Of a stretch of 64,000 bases of DNA, positions 59,373 through 64,000 are shown piece after piece. The position numbers were made by a program, and so were the translations under genes. The notes below the pieces were generated by a model. It ran no database searches and was not told the origin of the DNA. It saw only the letters and a program-made list of their open reading frames with translations. The stretch is from assembly GCF_003958635.1 (NCBI RefSeq), contig NZ_RSEK01000009.1, positions 61,322-125,321 of the forward strand, in the 5' to 3' direction. Positions within the stretch are counted from its first letter, which is position 1. Every line of letters begins with the position of its first letter. The DNA comes from Altericroceibacterium xinjiangense (GTDB lineage: Bacteria > Pseudomonadota > Alphaproteobacteria > Sphingomonadales > Sphingomonadaceae).

Positions 59373-60127
59373 TCATGCGCCTCCAGCGCCATTTGCTTGA
59401 GCGCGGCGTCATCCCGCGCAGTTACCGAGCCGATCACGATCAGCGCGGGGCTTTTTACCCGGTGTTGCTCGACAAGCTGGGGCAGTCCGGCCAGCGGACC
59501 GCGCAGCACCCGCATGGCGGGACGGGCTGCGTTCTCGATCAACGCCACCGGGGTTTCAGGGGAAAGTCCGTCTTCCATCAGCTTTTCGGCAATCATCGGC
59601 GCCGTCTTGACGCCCATGTAGATCACCAGCGTCCGCCCTTTTCCGGCAAGGCCGGCCCAATCCTGCTCCGCCAGCCCCTTGCACTGCCCGGCGACGAAGC
59701 TGACGATGCTCGCGTCCTCGCGGTGGGTCAGCGGGATCTGCGCGGCGGCGGCCGCGCCCATCGCGGCGCTGATACCGGGCACGATCTCGACCGGGATTCT
59801 AGCGGCGTGGCATGCCTCCGCTTCCTCGCCGCCACGGCCGAATACCAGCGGATCGCCGCCTTTCAGCCGCACGACATCGCGCCCCGCCAGCGCTTCACGC
59901 ACCAGCAAGGCGTTGATCTCGTCCTGCGGCAGCGTGTGGCGGGCGCGACTTTTCGCGACAGATACCAGTTCGGCATCGGGACGGGCCATCGCCAGAATTG
60001 CGGGATCGACCAGTCCGTCGTGCACGATCAGTCCGGCTTGCTCCACCAGCCGCGCAGCGCGAAGGGTCAGCAGGTCCGGATCCCCCGGGCCTGCACCAAC
60101 CAGATAGACGGTGCCGCTTCTTTTCAT
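59369..60127 (-). CDS. cobA: Uroporphyrinogen-III C-methyltransferase (siroheme synthesis)
   Basis: SUMT methylates uroporphyrinogen III at C2 and C7 on the way to siroheme. The 252-residue protein begins GTVYLVGAGPGDPDLLTLRAARL, the P1 loop. It continues with VRLKGGDPLVFGRGGEEAEA, IPVEIVPGISAAMGAAAAAQIPLTHR and PALIVIGSVTARDD. It is the SUMT domain only; the CysG dehydrogenase/chelatase half is absent and must be provided elsewhere. It leads the operon cobA-DUF2849-cysI-DUF934-cysH, fitting siroheme supply for CysI. Confidence 0.96.
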   Translation of the reverse strand: MKRSGTVYLVGAGPGDPDLLTLRAARLVEQAGLIVHDGLVDPAILAMARPDAELVSVAKSRARHTLPQDEINALLVREALAGRDVVRLKGGDPLVFGRGGEEAEACHAARIPVEIVPGISAAMGAAAAAQIPLTHREDASIVSFVAGQCKGLAEQDWAGLAGKGRTLVIYMGVKTAPMIAEKLMEDGLSPETPVALIENAARPAMRVLRGPLAGLPQLVEQHRVKSPALIVIGSVTARDDAALKQMALEAHE

Positions 60128-60195
60128 GACGGCGAGATGGGCGGGGAAGGGGCGATCTGCCAGCGAGAATGGTTTTGGGAAGGGTTAGGTGAGCT

Positions 60196-61290
60196 TTAGA
60201 TGCCTTCGTCGGAGGGGCGGTGCTCAGTTCCAGCACGCTGCGAAATTGCCGCGATAAGCTGCTGGAATTGAAGGTTGTCACGCAGATTGAGATCCCGCTG
60301 CGGGAAGGGGATCTCCACTCCGTTCTCCTGGAACAGCCGCCACAGGTTCTTCAGCACCTCGGACCGGACATTCCCGACTCCTTCCTCCGGATCCCGGATC
60401 CAGCAATGGATGATGAAGTTGACGGAGCTTTCCCCGAACTCTTCAAGCCAGACCGTAGGAGGAGGCGTGCTGAGCACACGTTTCGCTGACTTGGCCGCTT
60501 CCAGCATCAGTTCCTCGGCCTTGTCCATGTCGCACGTATAGGAAATTCCGGCCCGCACCTGGATGCGCACGTCCCTGCTGGAATAGGACCAGTTCTCCAC
60601 CTGATTGATCATCAGCTGTTCGTTCGGGATCAGGTACTCCCGCTGGTCGCGCGTCGTCACGGACACGGCGCGGATGCCGATCTTCCGGATCTGTCCAAAG
60701 GTCGACGTGCCCGCCTGATCGGATACGGCGATCACGTCGCCCGGCTTGATCGAGCGGTCCATAAGCAAGATCAGCCCGGCGATCAGGTTACCGAAGGTCT
60801 TCTGCAGGCCGAAGCCGACAGCAAGACCGAAGGCGCCTGAAAACACCGCCAGCGCCGTCAGATCGATCCCGAGTATATCGATCCCGATCAGGATGGCGAA
60901 CGCCCAGATCGCCATCGACAGCAGCTTTTCGCCCAGCAGGCGCTGGGTCGCATCAAGCCGCGTCAGGCGGCTGAAGGTTCCCATGCCCAGGCTCGTGGCG
61001 ATCCGGGCGAACACGACCACCCCGATGATCACGAGCAGCACGACGAGCACGCTCCAGAGCGAAAACCGCGTGTCGCCAAGGGTAACGCCGACCGCATCAA
61101 GTCGTTCTATGAACTCACCGACGGTGAGATTGCGCTCCGTCACCGCCTGCTTGATCGATTCAGCGCCCTCGATCGTCTCTTCGATCCCCGTCGGCGGCTC
61201 GCTCGGCAGGATTGTCGGCGGCGGCGCGTCCGAGGGAACCGCGGTCGCGGTATCTGTTGCAGCGGGATCGGGCGCCGTGGCCGGAGTCAT
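60196..61290 (-). CDS. MscS-family mechanosensitive ion channel
   Basis: This 364-residue protein has an N-terminal acidic/Pro-rich region, three hydrophobic helices (FSLWSVLVVLLVIIGVVVFARIA, LSMAIWAFAILIGIDILGIDL) and the pore helix ALAVFSGAFGLAVGFGLQKTFGNLIAGLILLMDRSIKPGDVIAV. The Gly/Ala packing pattern matches MscS TM3. The beta domain (GQIRKIGIRAVSVTTRDQREYLIPNEQLM) and alpha/beta C-terminal domain follow. It releases solutes on membrane tension. The ATG at 61290 overlaps the metC stop by four bases. Confidence 0.94.
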   Translation of the reverse strand: MTPATAPDPAATDTATAVPSDAPPPTILPSEPPTGIEETIEGAESIKQAVTERNLTVGEFIERLDAVGVTLGDTRFSLWSVLVVLLVIIGVVVFARIATSLGMGTFSRLTRLDATQRLLGEKLLSMAIWAFAILIGIDILGIDLTALAVFSGAFGLAVGFGLQKTFGNLIAGLILLMDRSIKPGDVIAVSDQAGTSTFGQIRKIGIRAVSVTTRDQREYLIPNEQLMINQVENWSYSSRDVRIQVRAGISYTCDMDKAEELMLEAAKSAKRVLSTPPPTVWLEEFGESSVNFIIHCWIRDPEEGVGNVRSEVLKNLWRLFQENGVEIPFPQRDLNLRDNLQFQQLIAAISQRAGTEHRPSDEGI

Positions 61291-62468
61291 GCTCGTTCCA
61301 TTGCAGCAAATGCCTGTTCAAGATCGGCGATCAGATCGGCCGGGTCTTCCAGTCCGATGGAAAGGCGCACGCCCAAGCCGCCGGGCGCAGCCATCGCGGT
61401 GCGGATGCGGCCGGCTTCGAACGGGATCACCAGGCTTTCGTACCCGCCCCAGCTGTAACCGATCCCGAACAGCTCCAGCGAGTCGATGAAGCGGGCGCGC
61501 GCCTGCTCCTCGCTTCCCCGCAGGACGAAACTGAACAAGCCGCAGCCCCCGGTGAAGTCTCGCCGCCACAGATCATGGCCCGGCGAGTCCGGAAGCATGG
61601 GGCAAAGCACGCGCGCAACTTCGGGGCGGCGACTGAGCCATTCGGCGATGGCGATCGCGCTCACGGTTTCGCGTTCCAGCCTCAGGCTCAGGGTCCTTAA
61701 TCCCCGCAGCGCCAAGGCCGCGTCGTCCGGGGAGACGACTTGTCCCAGTGCCTGAGAAGTCAGGCGCAACCTGTTGTAAACTGTTGTTGTGGCCGCAACC
61801 GATCCCATCATCAGATCCGAATGGCCGCCGACATGTTTGGTCAGCGACATGATCGAAACATCGCAGCCCTGCTGGAGTGCGGGAAAACCAAGCGGGCTAG
61901 CCCATGTGTTGTCGATCAGGCTGATCGCCCCCTTTTCGCGGGCAACGGCGGTCAGCGCCGGTACGTCGCAGATTTCCATGGTCAGGCTGCCGGGAGATTC
62001 GAGCAGGACAGCTTTGGTGCGATCGCAGAAGTGGCTTGCAAACCCTTGAACATCCAGAGGATCGAAGAAGCGGGTTTCTATGCCGAGGGGGTCTAGCAGG
62101 CTCCTGGCCATGGTCCGACTGGGTTCGTAGGCGTTGTCGGTCATCAGCAGCACATCGCCGCTGTTCAGCACCGCGAGCAGGCTGCCCGCGATCGCCGCTA
62201 CTCCGCTGGGAAACAGCAGCGTGCCTGCCGCGCCCGGCTCAAGCCCCGTCAGCGCGTCGGCAAGTGCCCACTGCGTCGGAGAGCCGCGCCGCCCGTAATA
62301 GAATTCTCCGTCCCGGTTCGGCCGGCCGCGCCTCAGGTCGGCGCTGTCGGCGTAAAGGTGCGTGCTCCCACGCCAGACCGGAGGATTGACTACCGACCCG
62401 GTCCACTCCTGCCGCCGCCCGGCTGCAACGAGACGGGTGGATGGCTTTTTGCCGCTTCCTGAGCTCAT
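61287..62468 (-). CDS. metC: Cystathionine beta-lyase (PLP)
   Basis: A 393-residue fold-type I PLP enzyme of the Cys/Met metabolism family. The PLP Lys lies in SIMSLTKHVGGHSDLMMGSV, with the Asp that contacts pyridine N in AISLIDNTWASPLGFPAL. Tyr contacts are in EFYYGRRGSPTQWALADAL and the C-terminal GYESLVIP motif is present. It should cleave cystathionine to homocysteine, though cystathionine gamma-type roles are possible. ATG 62468 (MSSGSGKKPS) is chosen and overlaps the sseA stop by four bases. It lies in a three-gene unit sseA-metC-mscS. Confidence 0.93.
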   Translation of the reverse strand: MSSGSGKKPSTRLVAAGRRQEWTGSVVNPPVWRGSTHLYADSADLRRGRPNRDGEFYYGRRGSPTQWALADALTGLEPGAAGTLLFPSGVAAIAGSLLAVLNSGDVLLMTDNAYEPSRTMARSLLDPLGIETRFFDPLDVQGFASHFCDRTKAVLLESPGSLTMEICDVPALTAVAREKGAISLIDNTWASPLGFPALQQGCDVSIMSLTKHVGGHSDLMMGSVAATTTVYNRLRLTSQALGQVVSPDDAALALRGLRTLSLRLERETVSAIAIAEWLSRRPEVARVLCPMLPDSPGHDLWRRDFTGGCGLFSFVLRGSEEQARARFIDSLELFGIGYSWGGYESLVIPFEAGRIRTAMAAPGGLGVRLSIGLEDPADLIADLEQAFAAMERA

Positions 62469-63307
62469 GCTGCGCCTGTCGCCTTTGGAGTGGTGGGATC
62501 GGCGGCCCACTCGCTCCAGCTGCCGTCATACAGTGCGATATCGTCCTTCCCCAGCCGATGAAGGGCAAACAGCAGCACCGCCGCCGTAACCCCGCTGCCG
62601 CAGGTCGTGACGACCGGCCTGTCCAGAGCGACCCCGGCCGCTTCGAAGGCACGGCGCATATCCGCCGGATGCTTGAATGTCCCGTCCTGACGGTAGAGCT
62701 GCCCGAACGGCAGGTTCAGCGAATGTGGAATGTGCCCGCTCGGGATGTTCCCTCGAAAATCCGGCTCCTTGCCCGTGAAGCGGCCTAGACTCCGGGCGTC
62801 GACAACTTGCTCGGCGCCTGAGTCGATGTTTTGGAGCATGTCCTGCTTGGAGCGCACCCGGTTAGAACTCCCGTCACTCCTGAACTCCGCAGGGGCAAAA
62901 GCCGCGCTGCCGGACTCGAGCGGCCGCCCTTCGGCACGCCACTTCCCCAGTCCTCCGTCGAGAATCGCCACTTGGCCCGCACCGAACAAGCCGAACATAA
63001 ACCAGGCTCGGGCGGAGGTTTTCACCTCGCTATCGTCATAGACCACGATCCGATCGGTTTCTCGCACGCCGAGCTGCTGCATCCGTGCCGCGAATTGCCC
63101 GGAGGTGGGCAAGGCGGATGGCACCGGGCTCTGGCTGTCGGTCAGGCTGGCAAGGTCGAGGAAGAGGGCGCCGGGTATGTGCGCCGCCTCGAATTCGCTG
63201 CGCGCGTCGCGGTCGGTGGTGGGAAGGTGGCTCGACGCATCGAGAATTCTGAGGTCGGGCGCGCCGAGTTCGGCAGCGAGCCAGTCGGTCGAAACGAGGC
63301 TTTCCAT
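62465..63307 (-). CDS. sseA: 3-mercaptopyruvate/thiosulfate sulfurtransferase
   Basis: The 280-residue protein has two rhodanese domains. The first (LVSTDWLAAELGAPDLRILDASSHLP, AHIPGALFLDLASLTD) lacks the active Cys. The second carries the catalytic Cys in VVTTCGSGVTAAVLLFALHRLG, and the CGSGVTA loop is typical of mercaptopyruvate sulfurtransferases rather than the CRKGVT of thiosulfate enzymes. ATG 63307 (MESLVSTDWLA) is chosen over the longer frame to 63397, which overlaps divergent queF. The metC start overlaps its stop by four bases. Confidence 0.94.
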   Translation of the reverse strand: MESLVSTDWLAAELGAPDLRILDASSHLPTTDRDARSEFEAAHIPGALFLDLASLTDSQSPVPSALPTSGQFAARMQQLGVRETDRIVVYDDSEVKTSARAWFMFGLFGAGQVAILDGGLGKWRAEGRPLESGSAAFAPAEFRSDGSSNRVRSKQDMLQNIDSGAEQVVDARSLGRFTGKEPDFRGNIPSGHIPHSLNLPFGQLYRQDGTFKHPADMRRAFEAAGVALDRPVVTTCGSGVTAAVLLFALHRLGKDDIALYDGSWSEWAADPTTPKATGAA

Positions 63308-63395
63308 GGTCAGGAGGGTTATACCCTGATCTTTCTCAGGTCGAGAGGGCGAGGTGCCGCTTGTTTCGGCGGCTGCTTCGCGCCATCTGCCGGGC

Positions 63396-63863
63396 ATGAG
63401 TGATCCGCAACCTGCAGACCAGCCGCTTCACCTCGGCCAAGCCAGCCGCTTGCCGGCTTCTCCAGATGAGGCAGTGCTCGATTACGTACCCAATCCGCGG
63501 CGAGGCACGTTGTACCTCGTGCGCTTTGCCGCGCCGGAATTCACGTCCTTGTGCCCGGTGACGGGACAGCCGGACTTCGCGCATCTGGTGATCGATTACG
63601 CCCCTGGCGAAACGATCGTGGAATCTAAGAGCCTGAAGCTGTTCCTCGGTTCGTTCCGCAATCACTGTGGCTTTCACGAGGATGTGACCGTCGGGATCGG
63701 GCAGCGCCTGATGCGGGAAATGGAGCCCCGCTGGCTGCGCATCGGTGGTTATTGGTACCCGCGCGGCGGAATCCCTATCGACGTTTTCTGGCAGTCCGGC
63801 TCACCGCCTGAGGGGCTCTGGGTGCCGGACCAGGGCGTGCAGTCCTACCGCGGAAGGGGATAA
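63396..63863 (+). CDS. queF: NADPH-dependent 7-cyano-7-deazaguanine (preQ0) reductase
   Basis: QueF reduces the nitrile of preQ0 to preQ1 in queuosine synthesis. The 155-residue length is the short unimodular form. The catalytic Cys is in [20 protein letters not shown], and the QueF motif with its substrate Glu reads [23 protein letters not shown], the family hallmark. [20 protein letters not shown] near the C terminus completes it. ATG 63396 (MSDPQPADQ) gives the expected length; the frame to 63354 overlaps no Shine-Dalgarno. It is divergent from sseA. Confidence 0.96.
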   Translation: MSDPQPADQPLHLGQASRLPASPDEAVLDYVPNPRRGTLYLVRFAAPEFTSLCPVTGQPDFAHLVIDYAPGETIVESKSLKLFLGSFRNHCGFHEDVTVGIGQRLMREMEPRWLRIGGYWYPRGGIPIDVFWQSGSPPEGLWVPDQGVQSYRGRG

Positions 63864-64000
63864 GCTGCTCAAGCTCTTGGCTTGCCGGAGCTTGTTCCTC
63901 TTGCCCCGGCCAAGCTTGTTCGACTAGGCTCAGGACCCATTAAAGGGATTCCCAAAGCAGCGCAGATTTGATTCACAGGCGGCGCAAGGAGGCGCTGTGA
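63864..64000. other. Right-edge sequence, no gene seen
   Basis: The last 137 bp after queF hold two similar GCTTGTTC segments (near 63889 and 63914) but no complete gene, hairpin or RNA. It may be the start of the next intergenic region. Confidence 0.5.

Noticed and set aside
1..64000. CRISPR arrays, insertion sequences, prophage or replication origin
   Set aside because: No regularly spaced repeats, transposase, integrase, phage structural gene or dnaA-box cluster was seen on either strand.

Overview
The window reads as a chromosomal segment of a GC-rich alphaproteobacterium, most likely a sphingomonad (Sphingomonadaceae/Erythrobacteraceae type). The evidence is the gene families and their order: a ccoNOQP-ccoGHIS cbb3 oxidase cluster next to an Fnr-type regulator, a cobA-DUF2849-cysI-DUF934-cysH sulfate assimilation operon, large TonB-dependent receptors, and many secreted quinoproteins. 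I see no phage, transposase, plasmid or CRISPR signature. The family assignments are made by eye from translated sequence and have not been checked by search.

Layout. 0-13.6 kb is mostly housekeeping: an ABC-F ATPase cut by the left edge, a chemoreceptor, the ydbH-ynbE-ydbL envelope lipid-transport operon, purQ/purS and purC on either side of a DUF1328 small membrane protein and an M16 peptidase, and a GNAT acetyltransferase. 13.7-33.7 kb is the accessory and most interesting part: a TonB receptor, WrbA and an MFS carrier lead into a 14-kb block with three exported PQQ-type dehydrogenases. Each dehydrogenase is followed by its own exported accessory protein (two related unknown proteins and a VOC lipoprotein). 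The block also holds a DUF6152 protein, a carboxylesterase lipoprotein, two paralogous membrane proteins and a small cytochrome c. Strong terminators divide it into units, and a duplicated palindromic operator-like site lies upstream of the first dehydrogenase. I read the block as a periplasmic oxidation system for an unknown, possibly ester-linked, alcohol or polyol substrate.

33.9-37.2 kb is a ketose aldolase, HAD phosphatase, DhaL and DhaK operon without DhaM. 37.3-47.8 kb is the microaerobic respiration region: hemN, a small Cys-rich protein coupled to ccoS, then ccoI, ccoH, ccoG, ccoP, ccoQ, ccoO and ccoN (listed downstream to upstream), with a textbook Fnr/FixK box before ccoN and the Fnr regulator immediately upstream. 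47.9-50.0 kb is tRNA-Phe and the infA-maf-rne-yacG operon. 50.2-53.1 kb is an unusual TonB receptor with a long Gly/Pro-rich insert. 53.1-56.1 kb is uvrC, a region-4-only sigma-like protein and a coupled anti-sigma factor. 56.2-63.9 kb is sulfur metabolism (cysH, DUF934, cysI, DUF2849, cobA, then sseA-metC-mscS) and queF.

Many genes overlap by 1-14 nt, so translational coupling is common. Several starts were moved inward from the longest reading frame on the basis of signal peptides, Shine-Dalgarno sequences or family length.
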